A stretch of DNA of 64,000 nucleotides from Phycisphaerae bacterium (GTDB lineage Bacteria; Planctomycetota; Phycisphaerae; UBA1845), in contig JANQQK010000046.1 in assembly GCA_028289375.1 (NCBI GenBank), forward strand, positions 1-64,000, read 5' to 3'. The notes under the pieces are model-generated. The model saw only the letters and a list, made by a program, of their open reading frames with translations, made no database searches and was not told the origin of the DNA. The number at the start of each line of letters is the position of its first letter. The stretch's first letter is position 1. A program made the position numbers and the translations under genes. This document shows, in pieces, positions 1 to 9,166 of the stretch.

Positions 1-995
1 GTGGCCGCCACCACGCGCACGTCGGCCTGTATCGTCGCGTTGCCCCCGACGCGCTCGAACTCGCGCTCCTGCAGGACCCGCAACAGTTTCACCTGCGTCG
101 CCAGCGGAATCTCACCGACCTCGTCCAGGAAAACCGTCCCGCCCTCAGCCGACTCGAACTTGCCGATGTGCTGCCCTGTCGCGCCTGTAAACGCCCCCTT
201 CTCATGACCAAAAAGCTCGCTCTCCAGCAATGTCTCACTCAACGCCGCGCAGTGGATGGCCACGAACGGATGATTCGCACGCTTGGATTGATTGTGCACA
301 AACTTGGCGAACAGTTCCTTACCCGTCCCCGTCTCGCCGAGCAGCAGGACGGTCGCATCGCTGGCCGCCACCCGCGTGCAGAGGTTGGCCACCTTCGTCA
401 GCGTGGCGGAGTCGCCAATGATCTGATCCTTGCGCAGCACTTCGGCGCACAGATTCTCATGTCGCTCGCGCAACTTCTGATGATCCCGCGCATTCCGCGC
501 CCCAACCGCTGCAAGGTTGGCGAACACCTCCAGCAAACTCAGGTCGTTCTGATCGAACCGCCCGGCCACCGGGTTCAGCAATTCGACAACCCCAATGACC
601 TCCGCCGCCACGATCATCGGCGCCGCGATCATCGATTGCGTCTTCACGTCCGTCACCTTGTCGATGCCGCCATAAAAGTCAGCGTCCGACTGCACATCCT
701 GCACAATCTCCGGACGGCCCCGCTCGATCACGCGCCCGGCGATGCCGCGCGTCGCGTCAAACTCGGTGCCCAGAATGTCGGCACTGCCGTCGCCGGTGGC
801 CGCCACGAATCGCAGCTTGTTCCGCGGTTTATCGAGAAGGATGACGCTGCTCGCCTCGGCCCGCATTACCCGGGCAGCCGAAGTGGCGATGTTGTCGAGC
901 ACGGTCTGAAAGTCGAGGGAACTGTTGATCACCGCTGACGCTTCCGCCAGCAGTCGCAGGGTTTCCGCAGAAAAGGATTCCGAAATCGCCGTCAC
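1..995 (-). CDS. Sigma-54-dependent transcriptional activator with GAF domain (3' end cut by window edge)
   Basis: The reverse-strand frame reads a GAF-type sensor domain (about residues 10-165, including [12 protein letters not shown] and [20 protein letters not shown]) followed by a sigma-54 AAA+ domain. Walker A is GETGTGKE near residue 219. The sigma-54 contact loop GAFTGA lies near residue 268 and is followed by [13 protein letters not shown]. The frame runs off position 1 inside the ATPase domain, so the C-terminal helix-turn-helix is not visible. There is no receiver domain, so it resembles FhlA/NorR-type activators that sense a small molecule through GAF rather than a phosphorylation partner. 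I chose the GTG at 993-995 because GAGG lies six bases upstream; an in-frame stop lies a little further upstream. Its target promoter is unknown. The family assignment is firm and the ligand is not predictable. Confidence 0.9.
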   Translation of the reverse strand, partial: MTAISESFSAETLRLLAEASAVINSSLDFQTVLDNIATSAARVMRAEASSVILLDKPRNKLRFVAATGDGSADILGTEFDATRGIAGRVIERGRPEIVQDVQSDADFYGGIDKVTDVKTQSMIAAPMIVAAEVIGVVELLNPVAGRFDQNDLSLLEVFANLAAVGARNARDHQKLRERHENLCAEVLRKDQIIGDSATLTKVANLCTRVAASDATVLLLGETGTGKELFAKFVHNQSKRANHPFVAIHCAALSETLLESELFGHEKGAFTGATGQHIGKFESAEGGTVFLDEVGEIPLATQVKLLRVLQEREFERVGGNATIQADVRVVAA

Positions 996-1086
996 CGTCC
1001 GCCTCGATTCGTGACACCGATCAATCGCCGGCCGTCATAAAGACCATACGGCCAACGCATATGAAACTGACAGTATTCTCAGCCTG

Positions 1087-1680
1087 TCAGGGCAAAATCT
1101 CCACCACATCCCCCACGCGAAGCACCGAAAAAAGCTCCTCCGCGTCTGCATCGGTCATGCCGACGCACCCGGCCGTCACCGGCTCGACAGTCGCGCCACC
1201 ATGAATACCGATCCCGCCGCCCAGCGCCGATGTCCAACTCGGACACTCCCCATGCTCGATCGCCCGTCGCATCGCGTTGGCCTGCCCGACACTGATCAAC
1301 CCGTCAGCCAACCCGCGCTCGATGGCAGCCGGATCGGGATAGTCCAGCCCGAGAAACCGATGATGCGGGCTGTCGGACTTCTTGGAACAGACGCGAAACA
1401 TCCCTTCCGGGGTGCGACCGTCGCCGGTGCGGACTTTCTGCCCAACCGGCTCTGAACCTAAAGTGACGCTGTATGTCCGGACGAGCGTATCCCCGTCGAA
1501 CAAGTGCAATTCGCCGGCCGACTTCACGACCACGACGCTCGGATCGCCAATATGAAGCGAAACTGGATAATTGTCCCCGACGGCACTCGGTGCCACCGCG
1601 ATCCAGCCGGCCACGATCAGCAGCACAGCCGCGCCGACGGCGGGTCCGAGAAAAGCGCGTTGTTTCAGAATTCTGGCCAC
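1087..1680 (-). CDS. L,D-transpeptidase (YkuD) family protein
   Basis: A 197-residue protein with an N-terminal hydrophobic anchor (about residues 13-30, AVGAAVLLIVAGWIAVAP), so the domain lies outside the cytoplasmic membrane. The YkuD catalytic region is at the C terminus: His160 in GIHGG, then Cys172 in TAGCVGMTDADAEELF, the expected nucleophile. The classical SHGCVR signature is altered to TAGCVG, so the motif His and Arg are missing; related variants with TxGC are common in this superfamily. The protein probably cross-links peptidoglycan or attaches proteins to it. The start is a GTG without a convincing Shine-Dalgarno sequence. It lies alone between divergent neighbours. Confidence 0.85.
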   Translation of the reverse strand: MARILKQRAFLGPAVGAAVLLIVAGWIAVAPSAVGDNYPVSLHIGDPSVVVVKSAGELHLFDGDTLVRTYSVTLGSEPVGQKVRTGDGRTPEGMFRVCSKKSDSPHHRFLGLDYPDPAAIERGLADGLISVGQANAMRRAIEHGECPSWTSALGGGIGIHGGATVEPVTAGCVGMTDADAEELFSVLRVGDVVEILP

Positions 1681-1816
1681 AGTCGTGCTAACATCTTGTG
1701 AATAAGTGCGTTGCCGTCATCACGGATCGGCCCATCCGTGATGCACCGAACCACGAACCCGCTGCACGGCGGATCGAACTTCCCGCGGCGCGGAGCGTAA
1801 AGATACTATCGAAACC

Positions 1817-2443
1817 ATGCAGACGCCAACCGACGAACAACTTCTCAGCGATCACCTGACCGGTCGCACCGATGCGTTCGAACTTCTCGTTCGACGACAC
1901 ACCGATGAATTACATCGGTTCGTGCTCCGCTTTACGAACAGTTCGGCTGCGGCGGACGACGTGGTTCAGGAGGCATTTCTGCAGGCGTACCTGTCGGCGG
2001 ACCGGTTTGATCCCGGCCGGCGGTTCCGTCCGTGGCTGTTTACGATCGCGGCGAACAAGGCGCGGGATTGGCTTCGCAGTCGCGGTCGCAAGTCGGAGGT
2101 CCCGCTGGACGCCAAGGTCGATTCGGACGGCGACGTCGGCAAGACGTTTGCCGATCTGATGACCGGTGCGGAGGTGGAAGCTGGCGCAGTCGAACTGCAG
2201 GCCGGCGAGCAGCGACGTGTGGTTCGGCGGATCGTCGAATCGCTGCCCGACATGTTCCGCGAGGTGCTGGTGCTCGCCTACTACCACCGATTCGCCTACC
2301 GGGAGATCGCCGAAGTGGTCGGGGTTCCCGTCGGGACGGTGAAGAGTCGTTTGCATGCGGCCATTGGTCGCTTTGCGACGGCGTATCAGGAAGCTGTCGG
2401 TGTTGAAGATGGGGATGAGGCGGAAGTGGGACGATGGTCGTGA
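1817..2443 (+). CDS. ECF-type RNA polymerase sigma factor
   Basis: A 208-residue sigma-70 family protein. Region 2 covers roughly residues 20-95, with the core-binding and -10 recognition helix DDVVQEAFLQAYLSADRF and the motif FRPWLFTIAANKARDWLR. Region 4 is near residues 135-190 and contains the helix-turn-helix REIAEVVGVPVGTVKSRLHA. Region 3 is absent, as expected for extracytoplasmic-function sigma factors. The next gene starts 28 bases downstream on the same strand and has an anti-sigma-like N terminus, so the two are likely co-transcribed as a regulator pair. The linker between regions 2 and 4 is somewhat long and acidic. No autoregulatory promoter could be identified by eye. Confidence 0.93.
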   Translation: MQTPTDEQLLSDHLTGRTDAFELLVRRHTDELHRFVLRFTNSSAAADDVVQEAFLQAYLSADRFDPGRRFRPWLFTIAANKARDWLRSRGRKSEVPLDAKVDSDGDVGKTFADLMTGAEVEAGAVELQAGEQRRVVRRIVESLPDMFREVLVLAYYHRFAYREIAEVVGVPVGTVKSRLHAAIGRFATAYQEAVGVEDGDEAEVGRWS

Positions 2444-2471
2444 GTCAGACGGGGGTTGAAACAGACGCATC

Positions 2472-3479
2472 ATGAGCGACAAGCAACGACAATTCGATAT
2501 GGATGAGTGGCTGCTGGACAGTCAGCTTGGTCAACTGACCGATGCTCAGCATCGCGAAGTGATGGAAGCCTTGCGGAAGAATCCGTCATTGGCGGAGCGC
2601 GATCACCGGTTGCAGCGTCTGCTGCAGCCATTGGATGCCTTCACGACAACGCCGCCGCCGAATTATCTCGTGGACAAGGTGCTCGATCGGATCGCCGCGC
2701 AGAATGAGGATCTGCCGGTTGTGCCCGAGTCGGCGTTGATGTCGGGTGACGATTATGGCGATGGTCGGCGATCGGTGTTCTCTTTCAGGGAGATGCTGGC
2801 GTTGGCGGCGATGCTGACGTTTGTGATGCTGATTCTTGTTCCGGGCTTGGCCAATGTGCGGGCCAAGTCGCGGCAGATTGCCTGTGCGGACAACCTGCAC
2901 CGCATCGGTCAGGGCGTTTTGGCGTACGCGGCCGACAATACCAACGCCCTTCCGGCGGTGGCGTCGGCGGCGCGCGAGGGGACGTGGCTTCGTGATGCGA
3001 AGACGACCAAGCCCTACGCTCCGAACAGTCGGGGTCGCTACCTGCTTCTGCGTCTTCGGTACGTGAATCAGTGCGATTCGTTCGTGTGCCCATCGCATGG
3101 TGATGCCAAACCGTTGGCGGTGCCCAACGCACATGCGTTTTCGGATTTCCCGGACCCGGCCAACTGCAGCTACGACTCCCAGAACATGGCAGGGCCGTCG
3201 GTGCGACTGACGTCGAGCAGTGATCTGCCATACATGGCTGATGCGAATCCGCTGTTTGAAGGCGGCAAGTTCCATGCGATCGACCCGCTGCGGAGCAACT
3301 CGCGCAACCACAACGGCGGCGTCGGGCAGAATGTGCTGTTCCTGGATGGTCACGCACGATGGACGCAGGACCCCAATTGCGGCGTCCGCGGCGACAACAT
3401 CTGGCAGGCGGGTTCGCTGCGTCACTACCGCGGCACCGAAAAGCCAACATGCCCCGAGGATGCGTTCCTCGTGCCGTAG
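2472..3479 (+). CDS. Transmembrane anti-sigma-like protein fused to a pseudopilin-like H-Xn-DG domain
   Basis: A 335-residue protein directly behind the ECF sigma gene. Residues 1-95 are predicted cytoplasmic and resemble the N termini of anti-sigma factors (MDEWLLDSQLGQLTDAQHRE, then LVDKVLDRIA), but without a zinc HCxxC motif. A transmembrane helix follows near residues 107-127. The segment after it (GLANVRAKSRQIACADNLHR, then GQGVLAYAADN) closely matches the part of planctomycete pseudopilins after the methylation site. The C terminus has the matching NVLFLDGHARW motif, with His280 and Asp292-Gly293 separated by 11 rather than the usual 9 residues. There is no prepilin leader. I infer a membrane sensor that holds the sigma factor, but the fusion could instead have only a structural role. 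Confidence 0.72.
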   Translation: MSDKQRQFDMDEWLLDSQLGQLTDAQHREVMEALRKNPSLAERDHRLQRLLQPLDAFTTTPPPNYLVDKVLDRIAAQNEDLPVVPESALMSGDDYGDGRRSVFSFREMLALAAMLTFVMLILVPGLANVRAKSRQIACADNLHRIGQGVLAYAADNTNALPAVASAAREGTWLRDAKTTKPYAPNSRGRYLLLRLRYVNQCDSFVCPSHGDAKPLAVPNAHAFSDFPDPANCSYDSQNMAGPSVRLTSSSDLPYMADANPLFEGGKFHAIDPLRSNSRNHNGGVGQNVLFLDGHARWTQDPNCGVRGDNIWQAGSLRHYRGTEKPTCPEDAFLVP

Positions 3480-3544
3480 TCAGAAAACGACGACAATCAC
3501 TACCTCAATTGAATTTCGCCGTTCCCATCGGCGAGGCGCACCCA

Positions 3545-4351
3545 CTATTCGTCGGAACGGAGAAGATCGAGAACGGTCCTCGTCTGGTTCTGCGCGATGA
3601 GCAGGGTTTGCAGGCCGGCAGCGTTGCGGATTTCCGTGCGGGCGAGGTTGCTGGTCTCGATGGCGAAGTCGGCGTCTTCAATGCGCGACCGCGTGGCCAT
3701 CAGGTTCTCCAACTGGACCTGTGTGCTGCGCAGTTCGGGAGCGAGGGTATTTTTCTGAAAGGCGCCGATGCTGCCGCGGACGGAAGCGACGTCGACGACG
3801 GCCTGCTCGATGGCGGCTTGGCCTGCGGCGAGATCGCCATTGGTTAAGTTGTTTGTCCCGCCGGACGCGATTGACGATGCAGCCGCGGCCGAGTCGGACA
3901 GTTGCTGTTGCAGTGCGGCGGTGTCGGCATCGGGTAGTCCGACGGTATCGATGGATGCGACCGCTTCGCCGGTGATGCGCTGGATGCTGCCGCTGATCGC
4001 ATCGATCTGCTGCTGATTGGCGGCGCGTTCGGCATCGGTCAGTCCGGCATCGTTCGCGCTTGCGACGATCAGGCCGTTCAACTCGCTGTACAGACCCGAT
4101 AACTCACCCACCTGCGCATCGGCAATGTTGGCGTTGGCTTGTCTTCGTTCGATACCGCGGGACTGAGCTTCGAGGGCTTTGATCTCAGCCGACAGACGTT
4201 CGGCGGAGATAAGGTCGGCTGGCCCGTCCTTGCCGCTGTTGATGCGTTTGCCGGTGGACAGTCTCTTGAGCACGTTGGCCTGCTCTTCCTGGTTGCGGTT
4301 GAGTTGGAACATCGCGCGTAGGGTGGTTGCGTTGTTGCGTACGGAGATCAT
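3545..4351 (-). CDS. Flagellin-like protein, minimal (no variable domain)
   Basis: A 268-residue protein with both conserved flagellin ends. The N-terminal helical region (D0/D1, about residues 1-140) includes RLSTGKRINSGKDGPADLI and the family-typical Gln/Asn-rich helices. The C-terminal region (about 183-268) includes RSRIEDADFAIETSNLART and ends NQTRTVLDLL, close to the flagellin C terminus. The surface-exposed D2/D3 domains are absent, making it near the lower size limit of the family. No flagellar basal body, chaperone or export gene is nearby, so it stands alone. It could be a flagellar filament subunit, a hook-associated FlgL-like protein or a repurposed secreted helix protein; the two conserved ends favour flagellin. 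No clear ribosome binding site precedes the ATG. Confidence 0.85.
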   Translation of the reverse strand: MISVRNNATTLRAMFQLNRNQEEQANVLKRLSTGKRINSGKDGPADLISAERLSAEIKALEAQSRGIERRQANANIADAQVGELSGLYSELNGLIVASANDAGLTDAERAANQQQIDAISGSIQRITGEAVASIDTVGLPDADTAALQQQLSDSAAAASSIASGGTNNLTNGDLAAGQAAIEQAVVDVASVRGSIGAFQKNTLAPELRSTQVQLENLMATRSRIEDADFAIETSNLARTEIRNAAGLQTLLIAQNQTRTVLDLLRSDE

Positions 4352-4429
4352 GCCAGAAGCTTGAGATATAACTTCCGGCCTGCCAAATGGTGTGGCACGT
4401 TTTGCAGTCGCAACCGAAGCGGTGGTCGA

Positions 4430-5578
4430 TTATCGGCGCGGTCGACGTCCTGTGGCGATAACACCCAATGCCAGAATCAAGGCAGTGGCGGGCTCCGGCA
4501 CGCGGACAGCCCACCCTTCATTGCCGCCCGCGGGATTGATGCCATTGCCGACGATGATCGAGCCGTCATCGGAGATGCCGGTCGCTTCGATGAGTTGCCA
4601 ACCGGTGATGTCCAGCCCGAGCTGACCCGTGACGAGTTGCTCGATGGTGATCATGCCGGTTTCTTCGGTCCAGATGGTGGCGGTGACGCCATTCTCGCCG
4701 GAGCCTTGTCCGACGATCATCGAGCCATCGGCAGAAACGCCGTTGGCCCGCGATTCGAACGCGCCGCCGTCAAGGTCGCCGATGCCGACCATGCCGGTCG
4801 AATCGGTCCAGCGAAACGCTTCGCCGCCGTCGCCAGACAAGCTCTGGCCAACAATGACCGTGCCATCGGGGTTTGTCGCGCGGGCACTGCTGCGAAACTC
4901 ACCGCCGGGCAGATCACCGAGCGCCTGCATCCCCCCGCCGGGCGTCCAGCGAAACGCTTCCGGACATGCGAAGCACACGGCGTCCTGAGAGTCTGACTCG
5001 CCAACCACCACATTGCCATCGGTCGATACGTCGAATGCGAGACTGTATCCATCGCCACCGGGGAGGAATCCAAGCGGCTCGAACCCGCCCTGCTGCGACC
5101 AGCGATAGGCTTCCAGACCTCCGTTGGAACTGCCCTGTCCCACGATTGTCGTTCCATCGGCTGACACGGCGCGGGCGAGACTGTTGTCACCACCGCCGGG
5201 GATGTCGCCGATGACGGTGAACGTGTTGGGCGCGTTCCATGCGAAAGACTGACTGCCGGACACACCGATGGCATCGCCGGTGATGACGCTGCCGCCGTTG
5301 GACACGCCGTATGCGATCGACTGCTGGCTGGGACCAACGCCAATGCCGACGATGCCGCCGTTGAACGTCCAGTGGAACGCTTCCCCGCCGCCGGGTACCG
5401 GCGAATTGCTGAATCCCACGGCTGTCGTTCCGTCGCGCGACAGGCCGTTGATCACACTTCCGGTGGCGCCGGGTCCCAGCGTACCGACGCCGGTGAACAT
5501 CGGATCGCCAGCGAGCGTTGCGGATGTGCAGACTGCGATGACGATTGTGAAACAGATAACGCGCCGAGATGCGCACAT
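4430..5578 (-). CDS. Secreted HAF-repeat protein with PEP-CTERM sorting tail
   Basis: A 382-residue exported protein. It has a signal peptide (about residues 1-22, RRVICFTIVIAVCTSATLAG) and then six or more tandem repeats of about 45 residues. Each contains variants of SADGTTIVGQGS, EAFRWT and LGDLPGG, the pattern of the HAF extracellular repeat family, probably a beta-propeller. The C terminus is a PEP-CTERM tail: VPEPATALILALGVIATG followed by a basic cluster. This predicts exosortase-dependent sorting to the cell surface. I chose the ATG at 5578 because GAGGAGG lies just upstream; the longer open frame has no such site and would bury the signal peptide. The substrate or role is unknown. 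Confidence 0.85.
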   Translation of the reverse strand: MCASRRVICFTIVIAVCTSATLAGDPMFTGVGTLGPGATGSVINGLSRDGTTAVGFSNSPVPGGGEAFHWTFNGGIVGIGVGPSQQSIAYGVSNGGSVITGDAIGVSGSQSFAWNAPNTFTVIGDIPGGGDNSLARAVSADGTTIVGQGSSNGGLEAYRWSQQGGFEPLGFLPGGDGYSLAFDVSTDGNVVVGESDSQDAVCFACPEAFRWTPGGGMQALGDLPGGEFRSSARATNPDGTVIVGQSLSGDGGEAFRWTDSTGMVGIGDLDGGAFESRANGVSADGSMIVGQGSGENGVTATIWTEETGMITIEQLVTGQLGLDITGWQLIEATGISDDGSIIVGNGINPAGGNEGWAVRVPEPATALILALGVIATGRRPRR

Positions 5579-5950
5579 GGCTTCCTCCTCACCAATTCCT
5601 CCGCCATATCCTAGTCCGTTCGCCAGAGGGGAGGCCAGCACGATCGCAAAGTGAAAACGACATCGCGATGCAGCGATTACGCAGTTATTACAGGCGGATC
5701 GTAATGCCTGTGTCGATTGCGATGGCTGTGGAATATCGGACGTCCGTTGCCGGTTTTGATGGTGAAACGTGACTTGATGCGTTCACCGGAATCAGTCATT
5801 CACATGGTATTCCCAATTGGATCGTGCAGATGGGTTCGCTACCATTGAACGATTCGCAGAAGGCTTGTTGGAATCGGGTCGCAGCCTGTTTGCGGAGCGT
5901 TGGTGGTCGCGCGTACATAGTGGTATTAGCCCCAAAAAGTTGAGGTTGCG
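5579..5950. other. Intergenic region between divergent secreted-protein genes
   Basis: This 372-base stretch separates two divergently transcribed genes for exported proteins, so promoters for both should lie here. I see no convincing -35/-10 pair, no riboswitch and no RNA gene. A short imperfect inverted repeat (GTGAAACG...CGTTCAC) lies near 5762-5787, but its loop is long and it has no T tract. Confidence 0.5.
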
Positions 5951-8900
5951 ATGCTGTATTCAACCCTCCGGTTGTCGGTGGTCTGTCTTTTTCTGGTTCC
6001 CAGCGTGGTACTGGCTGCGGAGCCTCGTCCGGGTGATGTGGTCAAGGGTGAGATTCTCGACCCCGCCGACTACGGCGAAGGTGTGATTGAATCGATGGCG
6101 GAGGTCGAAGCCCGCGCGGCTGCGGCAACGCCCACGTCTCCGCCAAAGAAGGACACATCCGGCGAATGGCGCATTCCGACGCCACGCACGACGTCGTATC
6201 CGAAATCGGGCATCCACCATGTGGTGAACACCTGGGGTGACACGCGGATGGCGATTGGATTCGGCGAAGTGGTCGATCTGCAGGGCGCGTACTTCGGCGG
6301 CATGCACAGCCGCAAGATCCAGACGAGTGGCATTCGGGCGATCGGGTATCGCGACGGGGTCGAGGTTGGCCGAACGCCATGGTTTCGTCAGATCGATCGT
6401 GAGGCGGTGTGGTTCAACATGGACCTCGATGCTGTCGATCGGGTCGTGATCGAGTCGATTCCGGTCATGGAGACCGGTGGCTTTTACGCGATGGACGATC
6501 TGACGTTCACGACCGGTGACGGTGTTGAGAAGGTCATCGACTTCGAGGACACGCGTTACAAGCAAATACTGACCTCCGATGGTCCGGGGTATGGTGGGTT
6601 GATCTGGGAGCGTGGCAACGGCAAGTTTGAAGTGCCCGATGTGATTCCAGCTCCAGCGCCTGTTGATCTTGACGATGATCTCTTGCAACCCGTTCCGCCT
6701 GCGGCTGGCGTACCCACGGCTGCCGGTGACAACGAGGGCACATTGCCTGATCTGGAATTGAGTTTTCGCGGGATCATTCGCGGCGACAATGGACAGTTCA
6801 GTATTCCACCAGACCCGCACGGTTCGATTGGCCCGGATCACTACGTCACGGTGCTGAATCGTGTGTTCGCGGTCTATTCCAAGGAGACCGGGGCGCGACT
6901 CTTGTCGCAAAGTCTCAATCAGTTCCTGCCGGGCTCTGCGGGCGATCCACGCGTCTTGTTTGACCAGTTCAGCCAAAGATGGATCGTGATCGTGACAGAC
7001 TTCAGCACGCGGCTGTTTCTCGCCGTGTCGCGCACGGATGATCCGCTGGGCAGTTGGTTCAAAACGAATTTCGTCGCGTCGCAGGGCGTGGATGCGGGCC
7101 GATTCCCGGATTATCCGACATTCGGTGTCGATTCTAACGGCATCTATGCGGCGGCGGCCATGTTCGGCGCGACGATGGACTCGACAATTTTCGTGATCGA
7201 CAAGGCCCCCCTGATTGCAGACAACCCATCGCTCGGCACGGTGACGGCTTTCCGAGGCTTGCCGGACGGTATCATTCAGCCCGTTCATACGTATGGCACG
7301 CCGCCGGGTCAGTACTTTGTGTCCAGGCGTAACGGAACGAGCCTGCGCGTACGGCGAGTCGATCCACCGATGACGAACCCTTCGTTGCTGTCCATCGGGA
7401 ACCTGCCGGTTGCATCGAATTCGGCACCGTCTGATGCTCCCGCGTTGGGCAGCAACACACCACTGGATACCGTCGGTACACGCATGATGAACGCTGTCTA
7501 TCGAAACGGCTCGATCTGGGCGTGTCACACAATCAATGCTGGTGGCCGATCGGCCGCACGCTGGTATCAATTCAGCGTCAGTCCGTTGTTCGTGGAGCAG
7601 TTCGGGACGGTGGCGAGTCCGACGATGTGGTATTTCTTCCCGTCGATCATGATCAACGCCGCAGGCGACGCGGTGATGGCATTCAGCGCGTCGAATCCGG
7701 ACATGTTTGCGGCGGCCTTTTACACCGGTCGATCCAATTCGGATCCACCGGGCGTGATGGCTGAACCGCAATTGCTTCGTGCCGGTGACGCCCCATACAA
7801 CCTGCTCGACAACTTCGGCCGCAATCGCTGGGGCGACTACAGCTACACGTCCCTCGATCCGGTCGATCAGGACACGATCTGGACGATTCAGGAGTTCACA
7901 GAAGCCAACAATACCTGGGGCACATGGATCGCTTCATTCACATTCGGCGACTGCAATGGCAACGACATCCCGGACGTCTGCGAACTGGATTGCGGGCCGG
8001 CGGGAGGAGAGTGTGACATTCCGGGATGCGGAACGCTCGGTGATTGCAACAGCAACCTTCGGCCTGACGTGTGCGACGTGATTGACGGCGTTTCGTTTGA
8101 TTTCAATTCCGACGGTCGTCCTGACGAGTGCGTGAACCCACTCGATATCGATGGCGACGACGATATTGATCTGGTGGAATTTGGTGCGTTCGCCGAATGT
8201 GCCGCGCCTGCGTCGCCCAATGAATCGGGCGAGTCTTGTGATGTGTTCGATCTGAACGAAGATGATTCCTTCGATCTGATCGACTTCGGGTTGTTCCAAC
8301 TCGCACACACCGGCGAGTGCAGCGTTTCGTTCTCGGTTGATCCGATGGATGTCGGGGTCTGCCCGGGCGAAGACGCCATGCTGACCGCTCTGGCCAGTGG
8401 TCCGGACCTGACCTATCAGTGGGTGCGTGACGGTGTGCCGATTGTGGGTGCCATTTCCGAGTCGCTGACGATTCCATTCGATGAACTTGGCGATAACACC
8501 GAGTACTCCGTCTACGCCTACAACCGTTGCACAGTGCAATTGTCCGAACCGGCGAACGTCACGACGCTCGTGCCGCCGACCATCTTCAATGATCCGGTCG
8601 ATGCGTCGGGATGCCTGGGTGAGAACGTCCTGTTCGACGTTCAGCCGCTCGGTCAACCGCCGTTTGAGTATCAGTGGTCGCTCGACGGCGAACCAATCGA
8701 GGGTGCAACCTCACAGGTGTTGCAGATCAATGGCATCGAGGTCGAAGACGGTGGTGTTTACACGGCGACGATCACCGATGCTAGTGGTTGCAGCGTTGTG
8801 TCGCAGCCAGCGCTACTGGCCATACTCAATCCGCTGGCGATCATTTCGCAGCCCGTTGGTGCGGACGTATGTGTTGGCGATTCGGTCACGCTGTTCATCT

Positions 8901-9094
8901 CGGCGACCGGTGTCGAATCGTTTCAGTGGCTTAAGAACGGCGAGGAGATTCCGGGCGCGACCGACTTCTTCTTCGTGATCGGTGCCGCGACACTGGACGA
9001 CGCTGGTGATTACAGCGTTCGGCTGGCCGATGGCTGCGACGGCACGTTTGAGTCAGAGACCGCACTCGTGACCGTCAGTGCCTGCGATCCATAA
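5951..9094 (+). CDS. Very large secreted protein with dockerin/EF-hand-like and Ig-like domains
   Basis: A 1047-residue exported protein with a signal peptide (about residues 1-23, LSVVCLFLVPSVVLAAE). The N-terminal two thirds is a globular region without a motif I recognise. At about residues 658-735 come Cys-rich calcium-binding-like motifs, CNGNDIPDVCELDCG and CNSNLRPDVCDVIDG, then DIDGDDDIDLVEFGAF and DLNEDDSFDLIDFGLF, which resemble dockerin or EF-hand loops. The C-terminal third contains three Ig-like domains, each with a core W and a late D-x-G-x-Y motif, for example WSLDGEPIEGATSQVLQI and VEDGGVYTATITDASGC. This layout is common in planctomycete surface proteins. The start has GAGG five to six bases upstream. 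An intrinsic terminator follows at 9127-9152. A substrate-binding or adhesion role is only inferred. Confidence 0.85.
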   Translation: MLYSTLRLSVVCLFLVPSVVLAAEPRPGDVVKGEILDPADYGEGVIESMAEVEARAAAATPTSPPKKDTSGEWRIPTPRTTSYPKSGIHHVVNTWGDTRMAIGFGEVVDLQGAYFGGMHSRKIQTSGIRAIGYRDGVEVGRTPWFRQIDREAVWFNMDLDAVDRVVIESIPVMETGGFYAMDDLTFTTGDGVEKVIDFEDTRYKQILTSDGPGYGGLIWERGNGKFEVPDVIPAPAPVDLDDDLLQPVPPAAGVPTAAGDNEGTLPDLELSFRGIIRGDNGQFSIPPDPHGSIGPDHYVTVLNRVFAVYSKETGARLLSQSLNQFLPGSAGDPRVLFDQFSQRWIVIVTDFSTRLFLAVSRTDDPLGSWFKTNFVASQGVDAGRFPDYPTFGVDSNGIYAAAAMFGATMDSTIFVIDKAPLIADNPSLGTVTAFRGLPDGIIQPVHTYGTPPGQYFVSRRNGTSLRVRRVDPPMTNPSLLSIGNLPVASNSAPSDAPALGSNTPLDTVGTRMMNAVYRNGSIWACHTINAGGRSAARWYQFSVSPLFVEQFGTVASPTMWYFFPSIMINAAGDAVMAFSASNPDMFAAAFYTGRSNSDPPGVMAEPQLLRAGDAPYNLLDNFGRNRWGDYSYTSLDPVDQDTIWTIQEFTEANNTWGTWIASFTFGDCNGNDIPDVCELDCGPAGGECDIPGCGTLGDCNSNLRPDVCDVIDGVSFDFNSDGRPDECVNPLDIDGDDDIDLVEFGAFAECAAPASPNESGESCDVFDLNEDDSFDLIDFGLFQLAHTGECSVSFSVDPMDVGVCPGEDAMLTALASGPDLTYQWVRDGVPIVGAISESLTIPFDELGDNTEYSVYAYNRCTVQLSEPANVTTLVPPTIFNDPVDASGCLGENVLFDVQPLGQPPFEYQWSLDGEPIEGATSQVLQINGIEVEDGGVYTATITDASGCSVVSQPALLAILNPLAIISQPVGADVCVGDSVTLFISATGVESFQWLKNGEEIPGATDFFFVIGAATLDDAGDYSVRLADGCDGTFESETALVTVSACDP

Positions 9095-9126
9095 TAGACT
9101 TCGCACAGGTAAACGAAATTCATGAC

Positions 9127-9152
9127 GAGCCGGCGTTGTCCGGCTCTTTTTT
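9127..9152 (+). terminator. Intrinsic terminator after the large secreted protein
   Basis: A perfect seven-base-pair stem, GAGCCGG with CCGGCTC, encloses a six-base loop and is followed by six T residues. It lies 33 bases past the stop of the plus-strand gene. The opposite strand has no T tract, so it acts only on plus-strand transcripts. Confidence 0.88.
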
Positions 9153-9166
9153 CTGAGATGAATCCC

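Noticed and set aside
4390-4405. TGGCACGTTTTGCA, resembling a sigma-54 promoter
   Set aside because: The spacing between GG and GC is two bases short, and the orientation points away from any gene start.
4430-4437. GCCGATAA on the minus strand, matching a sigma-28 -10 element upstream of the flagellin
   Set aside because: It overlaps the stop codon of the upstream gene and there is no TAAAGTTT-like -35 at the required spacing, so it is likely coincidental.
5960-7771. Long open frame on the minus strand opposite the large secreted protein gene
   Set aside because: It is antisense to a gene with a clear signal peptide, EF-hand-like loops and Ig domains. The peptide is Arg/His-rich without any family pattern, as expected of a shadow frame in GC-rich DNA.
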